Source of the DNA: Chersky-840 sp036511675
GTDB lineage: Bacteria > Actinomycetota > Acidimicrobiia > Acidimicrobiales > UBA8190
Assembly: GCA_036511675.1 (NCBI GenBank)
Contig: DATCBU010000022.1
Span: forward strand, 1-51,691
Direction of reading: 5' to 3'
DNA length: 51,691 bases
Positions 44,401 through 51,325 of the stretch are shown here, piece by piece. A program made the position numbers and the translations under genes. The notes below the pieces were generated by a model. It was not told where the DNA came from, searched no databases, and worked only from the letters and a program-made list of their open reading frames with translations. The number at the start of each line of letters is the position of its first letter. Positions within the stretch are counted from its first letter, which is position 1.

Positions 44401-45225
44401 TCCTGCATCGCTCCCCCCGCCGGCACCGGCCCCCCCGCCGGCACCGTGGTCGGCGTCCTCGGCACCCGCCCAGGTCTCGAGGAGATACGGCACCGGGTCG
44501 GCTCCACCGGGGGACTCGGGCCCGATGTGCACGGGGAGGCTGCGCCGGCCACTCGCCAACATCTCGAGATGCCGAACGCGCGCTCCGGGCGCTACCACCA
44601 CACGGGCGCCGAGGATCTGGGCGCGCCAACACAGGTCGAGGTCCTCCCCCATGGCGAAGATCTCGGGATCGAATCCCCCCAACTCGGCGAACAGGTCGAA
44701 GCGGACGAGGGTGCACCCCCCGGGGGCGAGAAAGATGTCACGCACGGCGTCGTGCTGCCCGTGGTCGATCTCGCCCGGCTCCATCCGGTCCACGACGGCG
44801 CCGCCCTTGTCCACCGCCATGCCGACGTGCAGCAACCGGGAGGGGTCGTCCCAACTGACGAGCTTGGGCGCCACGATCCCGGCGTTGGAGCGGAACGACT
44901 CCTCCACCATGATGTGGATGGCGTCGGGGTCGGGCGCGACGTCGTCGTGACACAACAACAACAGCGACGCGCCCTCCACCATCGTCAACACTTCGTTGGC
45001 CGTCGCTCCGAAGCCTCTGTTCGTCGGCATGAGCCGAACAAAAGCCCCAGGAAGCACACGCGCCACGCGCGGCGTGGGGTCGACGGTGCTCGCCGCATCC
45101 AGCACGAGCACCGACAGCTCGGGATAGTCCTGCGAGGCCAACGCCCGCAGCGTCTCCTCGAACCACTCGCCGGGGTTGCTCGTGACGACGACGGCCACGA
45201 CCGGCGGAGCGATATGGGTCTCCAT
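41461..45225 (-). CDS. GT2 glycosyltransferase fused to a large membrane domain
   Basis: A 1254-residue protein. Residues about 5-240 are a GT-A glycosyltransferase family 2 domain: VVAVVVTSNPGEWFEETL, LLCHDDVAPDPDA (metal-binding DD), GEDLDLCWRAQ (acceptor-site acidic motif). Residues about 225-335 are a low-complexity linker with in-frame 15-bp repeats (SAST pattern). From about 515 to the end there are about a dozen membrane helices, with a C-terminal exported part. It would transfer sugars to a lipid or polysaccharide acceptor at the membrane. ATG 45225 with TAGCCT 10 nt upstream. Confidence 0.8.
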   Translation of the reverse strand: METHIAPPVVAVVVTSNPGEWFEETLRALASQDYPELSVLVLDAASTVDPTPRVARVLPGAFVRLMPTNRGFGATANEVLTMVEGASLLLLCHDDVAPDPDAIHIMVEESFRSNAGIVAPKLVSWDDPSRLLHVGMAVDKGGAVVDRMEPGEIDHGQHDAVRDIFLAPGGCTLVRFDLFAELGGFDPEIFAMGEDLDLCWRAQILGARVVVAPGARVRHLEMLASGRRSLPVHIGPESPGGADPVPYLLETWAGAEDADHGAGGGAGAGGGSDAGEPVGGVVGPAGLGPGDSAPGAFGAASASTASASTAPGRAGRRRRGAGHRAHGHQPHVTLQSLQRRHELHAALKAYGPFHLVRVVPQIALLGVAEFVIAVVARHRERASAVSQAWRWNFANRRTLRAARAAVRAHRRLDDTTVRRLQLHGSARLNAYVRRAVTHGLQAANLGGANPEPEPVGAEPGSDDEPPSVSSPTGVEVTAGNALGPATSTRWLVWLAAALVVVFGTRQLFGSGLPVVGQFLSLPSWTTLLHHFVSGWQPSGVGTTEPTTPATGILGLAGMLLFGGMGLLDKIVVLGCIPVGAMGMARLTRRLGTPWARVTSTVIYLAIPVAYDALATAHWDALVMYAACPWMIHLLGQASRVDPYDETPGTGATDGTGADGTGATDRRGDRGEVALEAVVPTTATTPGIARAIHGVASRSARPWRQSLVGWCLALGLLDAFVTALAPSTALVILVVALGLALGHVVSQGEAGFRPAGRVVVTALGASAVAIVLLAPWSFAVLGGSGRWQILAGVPVASSSGAGWGELLRLAVGPIGDAALGWAFLAAAALPLLIGARSRLAWAGRAWSIAVVAWAVAWLAGRGGLGPLAIAPQVLLVPAGVGIALSIGLGVAAFQLDLPGYRFGWRQVAAVTAAAAAVVGMLPVLLGSLGGRWDLVPSGYAEATSWMAANKAQGDFRVLWLGDPRVLPGNGWELTPGLSYALSEDGLPDVTGLWPGSSPGKAAEIGNGIRLARRHATVRLGRLLAPYAVRYVVVVDTLAPSIPGLQTPITHPPPGDLLGALSSQIDLRQIISQGGFDVFVDPSALPLRAWRTAAGAPSSPASAVTGVDPRLTGWHPALLGASGATSVRGRVPAGTVLDAVAPAAAWRLLGPHGTVVRPSRFFGYAATFPVARPGTVTVAFVGSWAHGLEISMETAAWVVVAGALAGRRWWLDWWWGPLGGRGRRRRRARAVDASALSAPLLPPSAKPADPVREVVS
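43241..43270 (-). repeat. 15-bp in-frame tandem duplication in the GT2 gene
   Basis: GCGCCCGTTCCGTCG (43241-43255) is repeated with one change at 43256-43270. On the minus strand it encodes a Gly/Thr/Ala/Asp loop between membrane helices. Confidence 0.8.
44297..44326 (-). repeat. 15-bp in-frame tandem duplication in the GT2 linker
   Basis: GCTGTCGAGGCTGAT occurs twice without change (44297-44311, 44312-44326), encoding a repeated Ala/Ser/Thr motif in the linker after the GT2 domain. Confidence 0.85.
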
Positions 45226-45235
45226 CAGGGCCAAG

Positions 45236-45241
45236 AGGCTA
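45236..45241 (-). promoter_or_regulatory. Putative -10 hexamer (TAGCCT) for the GT2 gene
   Basis: TAGCCT on the minus strand ends 10 nt before the ATG at 45225, the largest spacing in this set. Confidence 0.35.
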
Positions 45242-45311
45242 CCCGTCGCCCCCGCCGTTTCCCCAGGCGTCGACCCCACCCCAGGACCCTGGGTCCGCTC
45301 CCAGAAAGTGC

Positions 45312-45348
45312 TTGCAACTGTTAGCAACGGTCTGTACAATAGTTAGCA
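45312..45348 (+). promoter_or_regulatory. Sigma-70-type promoter with GTTAGCA direct repeats
   Basis: TTGCAA (45312-45317) and TACAAT (45335-45340) are spaced exactly 17 bp, the best housekeeping promoter in the window. GTTAGCA occurs at 45320-45326, in the spacer, and at 45342-45348, just after the -10. The 22-bp distance is two helical turns, so a dimeric regulator could bind both. The predicted leader is about 38 nt and ends in a GAAGGAC ribosome binding site. Confidence 0.65.
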
Positions 45349-45384
45349 GCAAGCCCCCCAGTTTTCGATGGAAGGACACCCCAG

Positions 45385-45747
45385 ATGCCCGAGTTCAAGG
45401 ACGTCACAGACGAGATCACCAAGACCGCCAGGGACGCCGCCTACGTGGTGGTCGGCCTGGGCGTGCTCGGGTTCCAGCGTGCGCAGGTCCGCCGCCAGGA
45501 GCTCCAGAAGCGCCTCACCGACCGCACCATGGTCCAGGGTCACCTCGGCGACGTACGAGGCGAGGTCACCAAGCGGGTCAAGGACGTCGACGAGGCCGTC
45601 GAGCAGGTCATCGGCCGCATCGAGGCCTCCCTGGCCCCCATCGAGGAGCGCCTCCCGGTTCCCGCCCGCGACCTGGCCAAGCAAGCCCACGCCCAGGCCC
45701 GTGAGGTCCGTCAGCAGCTGCGCAAGCTGATTCTCCAGGCCGCCTGA
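45385..45747 (+). CDS. Phasin-like coiled-coil protein
   Basis: A 120-residue basic, helical protein. One mildly hydrophobic segment (about residues 20-32, YVVVGLGVLGFQR) is followed by long amphipathic helices rich in Gln, Arg, Glu and Ala (for example RGEVTKRVKDVDEAVEQVIG, AQAREVRQQLRKL). This resembles phasins or HbhA-like surface coiled coils of actinobacteria, but I cannot name a family. ATG 45385 has a GAAGGAC site, and the upstream promoter is strong, so it may be abundant. It converges with the rmd-like gene across a terminator. Confidence 0.65.
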   Translation: MPEFKDVTDEITKTARDAAYVVVGLGVLGFQRAQVRRQELQKRLTDRTMVQGHLGDVRGEVTKRVKDVDEAVEQVIGRIEASLAPIEERLPVPARDLAKQAHAQAREVRQQLRKLILQAA

Positions 45748-45778
45748 CCCACCCGACCCACAGCTCGTCCCCGTCATC

Positions 45779-45805
45779 AGGCGCCTCGCCCACCGCGGGG
45801 CGCCT
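45779..45805. terminator. Strong bidirectional hairpin terminator
   Basis: AGGCGCCTCGC (45779-45789) pairs with GCGGGGCGCCT (45795-45805), an 11-bp stem with one T-G pair and a 5-nt loop CCACC. It sits in the 106-bp gap between two convergent genes. There is no U tract, as expected for GC-rich actinobacterial terminators. Confidence 0.6.
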
Positions 45806-45853
45806 GTGGCGCGTCCGGGGACACGGAAGTGCCCCGAGTGCGACGTGGGCAAC

Positions 45854-46750
45854 TCAGGCGGCGCGGTCGCTCCACTGGGCGAGCACGTCGAGCAGGGTCT
45901 GCTCGAGGCTGATCTGGGGCTCCCACCCTGTGGCCTCGTGCAGCTTGGCGTAGTCGCCGCGCACGACGGGGACGTCGACGGGCCGGGACAGCTCCGGGTT
46001 GAGCTCGAACCGCAGCTCGACCCCGGCCAGGGTCTGCAACTGCAGTGCCACATCGGCGATGGCGACGTCGCGGCCGCTGCACACGTTGTAGACCTCGCCG
46101 GCCCCACCGAGCTGGGCCAGCAGGCGGTATGCCCGCACCACGTCGCGGACGTCGGTGAGATCACGCCGGGCCGCCAGGTTCCCCACGACGATGCTCTCGG
46201 CACCGCTGCGGCGGGCCTCGACGATCCGCTCGGCCAGGGCCGACACCACGAAGGCCGAGGACTGCCCCGGTCCCACGTGGTTGAACGGGCGCATGCGCAG
46301 CACCGGCAGGCCGTAGCCCAGGTGGGCCTGGACCCCGAGGTACTCCGCCGCCACTTTGGACGCCGCATACGGCGTCACCGGCGCCAGCGGCGCGTCCTCG
46401 GTGACCGGGAGGAGGTCCTGAGGCACGGCCCCGTAGACCTCGGCCGAGCTGGTCACGAGCACCCGGGGCGGATGGGGGCACGCCCGGGCCGCCTCGAGCA
46501 CGTTCAGCGTCCCACTGGCGTTGACTCGGAGCACCTCGTTCGGGTCGGTCCAGGACCGACCCACGCTGGTCAGCGCGGCCAGGTGGTACACCACATTGGG
46601 TGCGGCCATCATCATGGCGGCGCGTACGGCGTCGCCGTCGGTGATCTCCACCTCGTGATCGATCGACACCACCTCGTCCCCGCATTCGACGAGATGGGCC
46701 GTCAACCACGAGCCCACGAAGCCTCGAGCTCCGGTCACCAGGGCACGCAC
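45854..46750 (-). CDS. rmd: GDP-6-deoxy-D-mannose reductase-like SDR
   Basis: A 298-residue extended short-chain dehydrogenase. NAD(P) motif TGARGFVGS at the start, SSAEVYG (catalytic Ser region), YAASK (YxxxK), and FNHVGPGQ plus NLAARRDLTDVRDVVRAY and EVYNVCSG, the pattern I know from GDP-6-deoxy-4-keto-mannose reductases and near relatives. The product would be GDP-rhamnose-like sugar for the neighbouring glycosyltransferases; other epimerase/dehydratase roles are possible. GTG 46750 has TAAGGT 7 nt upstream, whose TAA is the stop of the preceding GT4 gene. Confidence 0.75.
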   Translation of the reverse strand: MRALVTGARGFVGSWLTAHLVECGDEVVSIDHEVEITDGDAVRAAMMMAAPNVVYHLAALTSVGRSWTDPNEVLRVNASGTLNVLEAARACPHPPRVLVTSSAEVYGAVPQDLLPVTEDAPLAPVTPYAASKVAAEYLGVQAHLGYGLPVLRMRPFNHVGPGQSSAFVVSALAERIVEARRSGAESIVVGNLAARRDLTDVRDVVRAYRLLAQLGGAGEVYNVCSGRDVAIADVALQLQTLAGVELRFELNPELSRPVDVPVVRGDYAKLHEATGWEPQISLEQTLLDVLAQWSDRAA

Positions 46751-46757
46751 GCGCCGA

Positions 46758-46763
46758 ACCTTA
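46758..46763 (-). promoter_or_regulatory. Internal -10 hexamer (TAAGGT) overlapping the GT4 stop codon
   Basis: The hexamer begins with the TAA stop of the GT4 gene (46761-46763) and ends 7 nt before the rmd-like GTG, so the reductase may have its own leaderless transcript besides read-through. Confidence 0.4.
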
Positions 46764-48035
46764 CCGGGGACCGCCCTGTGGTCCCGGTGGAAAAGACCCC
46801 GGTGCAGAAGACCCCCGCGGGGAAGGCTCAGTGCGCCTCGCGGCCCACCGGTAGGCCGCCACGTGGTCGGCGGCGCTCGCCCCCCAGGTGTGGCGGCCCG
46901 CCACCTCGAGGCCCAGCCGTCGTCGTTCTGCCACACCGGCGCCGTCGTCGAGGACTCCCACCAGTGCTTCGGTGAGCTCGGGCACCGATCCCGGTGGCAC
47001 CAGGACGGCCGCCCCGGCCGAGACCTCGGCCATGGCCGTGCCCGAGGTGGTGACGAGGGGGGTGCCACACGCCAGGGCCTCGAGGGCGGGGAGCCCGAAG
47101 CCCTCTTCGAGGGCGGGATAGGCGACGACCGCAGCTCGGCGGAGCAACGCCGGCACGGCTTCGTCGGGGACATATCCGGTCCGCACCACGCGGCCGGCGA
47201 AACGTGCCTGCCCGATGGCGCGCTCCACCGCCTCGACACCCCAGCCGGCCTGGCCGGCCAGGACCAGGGACAGATCGGTGTGGTCGGCGGCGACCCGGTC
47301 GAAGGCAGCCACGAGGTTGGGCACGGCCTTGCGCGGTTCGAGGGTCCCGACGAACAGGACATAGGGGGGACGGACCCCGAGCCGCTCGAGCATGGCGTCG
47401 TCGGACACAGAGCCCCGGTCGCCGGCGGCCGTCACGGGCGGCGGCTCGGGCCGGAACCGGTCGTGATCCACCCCGTGGGGAATGACGAAGACGCGGCCCG
47501 TGGGGGCACACAGGTCGCCGAGGCGCTCGGCCGTGCGACGGCTCACGCACACGATGGCGTCGGCACGCCGGGCCGCCATTCGGATGGCGCGGCGAAAGAC
47601 GATCACCTTGCTCCGCTCGTGCCACTCGGGATGGTCGAGGAAAGTGAGGTCGTGGATGGTGACGACGCGCGGCAGCGGGGCACGCTCGGGCATGGTGTAG
47701 TGCGGGCCGTGGTGCACGTCGATCGACGCCGCGCCGAGCAGGGCCGGGAACCGGGCCTGCTCCCATACCAGGCGGATGGGCCGGCGCTCGGGGGCGCAGG
47801 GCCGCACCGTCGAGGTGGTCGCCGAGCGCAGCTGACGCCAGCGAGAGCCGTCGCGCCGACGGCACCACAGCGTGAGGGCGATGTCGTCGCGAGCCGACAG
47901 CGCGGTGGCGAGGTCAATCGTGTAGCGACCGGCGCCGACGGGCTGGGTCGGCACCGCACTCACGTCGAGGGAGACCGAGAGCATGTCGTGATTGCCGGCA
48001 CCATGCGCGCCGGCTCCATTCGCCGTGGCGGTCAC
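46761..48035 (-). CDS. Glycosyltransferase family 4 protein (third of three)
   Basis: A 424-residue GT-B fold enzyme. N-terminal domain with SVPTQ-PVGAGRYTIDLATAL-type donor loop (here VSAVPTQPVGAGRYTID), VVTIHDLTFLDHPEWHERS, nucleotide-sugar domain with VLFVGTLEPRKAVPNLVAAF, and the E-x7-E motif in PALEEGFGLPALEALACG. It transfers a sugar from a nucleotide donor, probably in cell-surface polysaccharide assembly. GTG 48035 overlaps the stop of the previous GT4 (GTGA); ATG 47984 is an alternative. The C-terminal tail is Pro/Gly/Ser-rich. Confidence 0.85.
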   Translation of the reverse strand: MTATANGAGAHGAGNHDMLSVSLDVSAVPTQPVGAGRYTIDLATALSARDDIALTLWCRRRDGSRWRQLRSATTSTVRPCAPERRPIRLVWEQARFPALLGAASIDVHHGPHYTMPERAPLPRVVTIHDLTFLDHPEWHERSKVIVFRRAIRMAARRADAIVCVSRRTAERLGDLCAPTGRVFVIPHGVDHDRFRPEPPPVTAAGDRGSVSDDAMLERLGVRPPYVLFVGTLEPRKAVPNLVAAFDRVAADHTDLSLVLAGQAGWGVEAVERAIGQARFAGRVVRTGYVPDEAVPALLRRAAVVAYPALEEGFGLPALEALACGTPLVTTSGTAMAEVSAGAAVLVPPGSVPELTEALVGVLDDGAGVAERRRLGLEVAGRHTWGASAADHVAAYRWAARRTEPSPRGSSAPGSFPPGPQGGPR

Positions 48036-49153
48036 CGCAACGAGCTCCACAGCGTCACGTGCGCCCGGGCGGCGGACTCCCACGTGAGGCTGCCGGCGCG
48101 CGCCGCGCCCACCTCGATCAGGCTCGCCCGGAGCGCCTCGTCGGTGGCGACCCGGACCAGGGCCCGGGCGATGTCCTCGACGCGCGTGGGGTCTACCTCG
48201 AGCGCCGCGTCTCGGGTCGTCGGCAAGGGGCTGGCGACCACGGGGGTGCCGAAGCGCATGGCCTCGACGGGAGGGAGCCCGAAACCCTCTTCGAACGGTA
48301 CATAGGCGAGCAGCCGGGCCCGCGCGTACAACGACGCCAGCGTGCCGTCGCCGACCCGGCCGGTGAACACGACACCCTCGCCGTACTCGAGCTCGGGGCC
48401 CCATCCCGGCGGCCCCACGACCACCAAGGGCCACGGCTCGGGAAGCGAAGGGCGCGCCGCGCCGTAGGCCTCGAACAGCCGAGGGAGGTTCTTGCGCGGT
48501 TCGAGGGTGCCCACCGACAACAGGAACGGGCCCCGGACCCCGAGACGCTCGAGGAGCGCGGTGGCACCGGGGTCGTCACGGGCCCGCAGGATGTCGGATC
48601 CCAACGGGATCACTGACACCGCCGCTTCGGTCGCCCCCGCCTTCACCAGGTCGGCGGCGACGGCGTCGGAGGGAACCACGAAATGCGAGGCATGACGCAG
48701 GGCCCGCTGCAAGGCGGCCTCGTGCCAGCGCCGGCCCCGGCTCGGATAGTCCTCGGGCCGATGCCGCCACGCCACGTCGTGGATAGCCACGACCTCGACA
48801 CAACCCGAGCCCGATGGCGGTCGCGGCACCCGTGGCACCGCCAGGGACACCGAGTGCACGAGGTCGAAGCCACCCGGGGCGCGCACGAGGGACCGGTCCC
48901 ACATGCGTGTCAGCACCGGACCGGGCAGGCGTGAAGCGATCACGGGGCGGCCGAAGGCTTCGAGCGGGTCCGGAGTGCCGCGGCTGTGGCTGGCGTACAA
49001 CGTGACCGACGGCAACTCGAGGTGCGCCTCCTCCAACGCGGCCAGACCGCCCAAGAGGCCCCGGACGTAGGTGCCGATGCCGCCGGGCACCTGGCGGCGC
49101 AGCTGCTCGGCCACCAGAAGGACGTTGGCGCGCCCGCGCCCCGCGTCGTGCAC
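48032..49153 (-). CDS. Glycosyltransferase family 4 protein (second of three)
   Basis: A 373-residue GT-B enzyme. Gly-rich acceptor loop RQVPGGIGTYVRGLL, VVAIHDVAWRHRPEDYP, LLSVGTLEPRKNLPRLFEAY, and the E-x7-E element in PFEEGFGLPPVEAMRFG. Similar to its neighbours but not a recent duplicate at the DNA level. GTG 49153 starts 8 bp after the TAG of the upstream gene, with GGGG-rich sequence before it. The longer open frame upstream is Arg-rich shadow. Confidence 0.85.
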   Translation of the reverse strand: MHDAGRGRANVLLVAEQLRRQVPGGIGTYVRGLLGGLAALEEAHLELPSVTLYASHSRGTPDPLEAFGRPVIASRLPGPVLTRMWDRSLVRAPGGFDLVHSVSLAVPRVPRPPSGSGCVEVVAIHDVAWRHRPEDYPSRGRRWHEAALQRALRHASHFVVPSDAVAADLVKAGATEAAVSVIPLGSDILRARDDPGATALLERLGVRGPFLLSVGTLEPRKNLPRLFEAYGAARPSLPEPWPLVVVGPPGWGPELEYGEGVVFTGRVGDGTLASLYARARLLAYVPFEEGFGLPPVEAMRFGTPVVASPLPTTRDAALEVDPTRVEDIARALVRVATDEALRASLIEVGAARAGSLTWESAARAHVTLWSSLR

Positions 49154-49161
49154 CCCGACCC

Positions 49162-50328
49162 CTAGCGCGCGCCGGCGGCGTCGGCGTAGAGCCCGGCCAG
49201 GCCCGCACCGCACGCCGCCCAGGTGAAGCGCGCCGCCCGGCAACGACCCCGCTCGACCAGATCGGCGCGCGCCGTAGCGTCGCCCAACACCGAGACGAGC
49301 GCGCCGGCCAATGCGTCGACGTCGCGCGGGGGCACGAGCACGGCGCCGTCGCCCACGACTTCGGGCACCGCACCCGCCGCGGTGGCCACCACGGGCACTC
49401 CGGCGGCCATCGCCTCGAGAGGTGGAAAGCCGAATCCCTCGTACACCGACGGGAAAGCCAGGACTTCGGCGCCCCCCAGCCAGCGCGCTAAGGCGTCGTC
49501 GCCGACGTAGCCGAGCGCGACGACGCGCTCACGCCACGGCGACGCCTCGAGCACGTCGTGGAAGGCGCGGGCGCCCCACCCGTCGGCGCCGGCGATCACG
49601 AGAGCGACATCGGGATGGGCCTGGGCCACGGCCCCGAAGGCGCGCACCAGACCGGGGTAGTCCTTGCGGGGCTCGATGGTCCCCACGGCCAGGACGTAGC
49701 GCGACGTCCCGGGAGGCAACCGGCGGTCGGCCCCGCCCGGGAACGGCGGTGGGCCGGACCCCACCCCGTGGTACACGACACGGACGCGAGCGGGGTCGAT
49801 GTCGAACTCCCCCACCACCTCGTCGGCGACGAACTGCGAAGGCGTGTGCACCCAGGACCCGTCGGCGACGGCACGCCGGACCATGCGGGGGAACCCGAGG
49901 GTGGAGCGGTCACAGAGCTCCGGATACCGCACCGTGGTGAGGTCGTGCACGGTGACCACGCGCGCCGCGCGCCGGGCCGGGGGGACCACGAAGTTGGTCC
50001 CGTGAACCACGTCGGCGGGGCCCACGAACCACTCCACCGCGGGCCCGTCGAGGTGGGCCCACGCCACGTGCAGCGGTCGGGCCGGCATGGCCCGCTGGCG
50101 GACGTGGACACCGGCGGGCACCAAGGGGGGCAGGCGGCGGCGGCGGCGCCAGGTGACGGCGAAGGCGTCGATGTCGAGGTCGGCGACGGTGGCCAGCGCA
50201 TCCAGGGCGCCCTCGCAGAATCGACCCACCCCGGTCTTCGTGCCCAGCAGGGGCGTGGCGTCGATGGCCACCCGGAGCCGCTCGCTTTCGGGTCGCGTTG
50301 TCGGCGGCACCGGTCGAGCCTTGCACAC
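49162..50328 (-). CDS. Glycosyltransferase family 4 protein (first of three)
   Basis: A 388-residue GT-B enzyme. VAIDATPLLGTKTGVGRF near the start, VVTVHDLTTVRYPELC, VLAVGTIEPRKDYPGLVRAF and the E-x7-E motif in SVYEGFGFPPLEAMAAG. It heads the run of three GT4 genes plus the rmd-like gene, which is likely an operon for a surface glycan. GTG 50328 is taken as start; no ribosome binding site and no clean TANNNT are visible, and an internal GTG just before AIDATP is an alternative. Divergent from cofD (40-bp gap). Confidence 0.83.
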   Translation of the reverse strand: MCKARPVPPTTRPESERLRVAIDATPLLGTKTGVGRFCEGALDALATVADLDIDAFAVTWRRRRRLPPLVPAGVHVRQRAMPARPLHVAWAHLDGPAVEWFVGPADVVHGTNFVVPPARRAARVVTVHDLTTVRYPELCDRSTLGFPRMVRRAVADGSWVHTPSQFVADEVVGEFDIDPARVRVVYHGVGSGPPPFPGGADRRLPPGTSRYVLAVGTIEPRKDYPGLVRAFGAVAQAHPDVALVIAGADGWGARAFHDVLEASPWRERVVALGYVGDDALARWLGGAEVLAFPSVYEGFGFPPLEAMAAGVPVVATAAGAVPEVVGDGAVLVPPRDVDALAGALVSVLGDATARADLVERGRCRAARFTWAACGAGLAGLYADAAGAR

Positions 50329-50356
50329 AGGAGCCGGAGGTACGCGCCCCGACCAT

Positions 50357-50362
50357 TAGCCT
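50357..50362 (+). promoter_or_regulatory. Putative leaderless -10 hexamer (TAGCCT) for cofD
   Basis: TAGCCT is followed by 6 nt and the GTG of cofD at 50369. Confidence 0.5.
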
Positions 50363-50368
50363 TGCGCC

Positions 50369-51325
50369 GTGATCACCGCCCTCGCGGGAGGAGTCGGGGC
50401 CGCCCGCCTGTTGCGCGGCCTGGTGCGCGTCGTCGCGCCCACAGAGGTGACCGCCGTGGTCAACACCGGTGACGACACCGAGCTCCACGGCCTGCACATC
50501 AGCCCCGATCTCGACACCGTGACCTACACCCTGGCCGGGTTGAACGACGAGGAGCGCGGCTGGGGCCTGGCCGGAGAGACCTGGGGCGTCATGGACAGCC
50601 TCGACCGGCTCGGGGGCGAGACCTGGTTCCGGCTGGGAGACCGCGACCTCGCCACCCACCTCTTTCGCACCCAGCGCCTGTCCACGGGGGCCACCCTGTC
50701 GCAGGTCACCAACCAGATCACCGAGGCCTTGGGTGTGTCGGTCCGGCTCGTCCCCATGTCCGACGACCGGGTCCGCACCCGCCTCACCCTCCTCGACGGT
50801 CCCGAGGTGTCGTTCCAGGAGTACTTCGTGGGCCACCGTCACGCCGTGGCCGTCGAGTCGCTGCGCTTCGCCGGGGCCGAGGCGGCGACACCTGCCCCGG
50901 GTGTGCTCAGCGCCATCGCCGATGCGGAGGTGGTGGTGGTGTGCCCGTCCAACCCCATCGTGTCGATCGGCCCGCTCCTGGCGGTGCCCGGCATCGCCGA
51001 CGCCCTTGCCGCTCGTCGGGCCCAGGTGGTGGCGGTCTCCCCCATCATCGCCGGCGCCGCCCTGAAAGGCCCCGCCGATCGGCTCATGGCCGAACTGGGC
51101 CACGAGCCGACGGTGGTGGGCGTGGCCCGGATCTATGCGGGTTTCGTCGGCACACTGGTGGTCGACGACGCCGATGCCGATCTGGCCGACGCCGTCGAGG
51201 CCTGCGGGGTGCGCTGCGTGGTCGGCCCGAGCGTCATGCACACACCCGAACACGCCGCCGGGTTGGCATCGCTGGTCCTCGACGCCGTCCACCCGTCGGG
51301 CGCGGCCCGCGGCGGCCGGCGTTGA
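50369..51325 (+). CDS. cofD: 2-phospho-L-lactate transferase (FbiA/CofD), coenzyme F420 synthesis
   Basis: A 318-residue enzyme that joins the activated phospho-lactate/phosphoenolpyruvate moiety to the deazaflavin FO to give (dehydro-)F420-0. Signature: ALAGGVGAARLLRGL at the start, VVNTGDDTELHGLHISPDLDT, GWGLAGETW, TWFRLGDRDLATHLFR, CPSNPIVSIGP and VSPIIAGAALKGPA. Length is normal. GTG start backed by TAGCCT 6 nt upstream. The stop TGA overlaps the TTG of the next gene (TTGA), giving the fbiA-fbiB pair. Known in mycobacteria as fbiA. Confidence 0.96.
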   Translation: MITALAGGVGAARLLRGLVRVVAPTEVTAVVNTGDDTELHGLHISPDLDTVTYTLAGLNDEERGWGLAGETWGVMDSLDRLGGETWFRLGDRDLATHLFRTQRLSTGATLSQVTNQITEALGVSVRLVPMSDDRVRTRLTLLDGPEVSFQEYFVGHRHAVAVESLRFAGAEAATPAPGVLSAIADAEVVVVCPSNPIVSIGPLLAVPGIADALAARRAQVVAVSPIIAGAALKGPADRLMAELGHEPTVVGVARIYAGFVGTLVVDDADADLADAVEACGVRCVVGPSVMHTPEHAAGLASLVLDAVHPSGAARGGRR

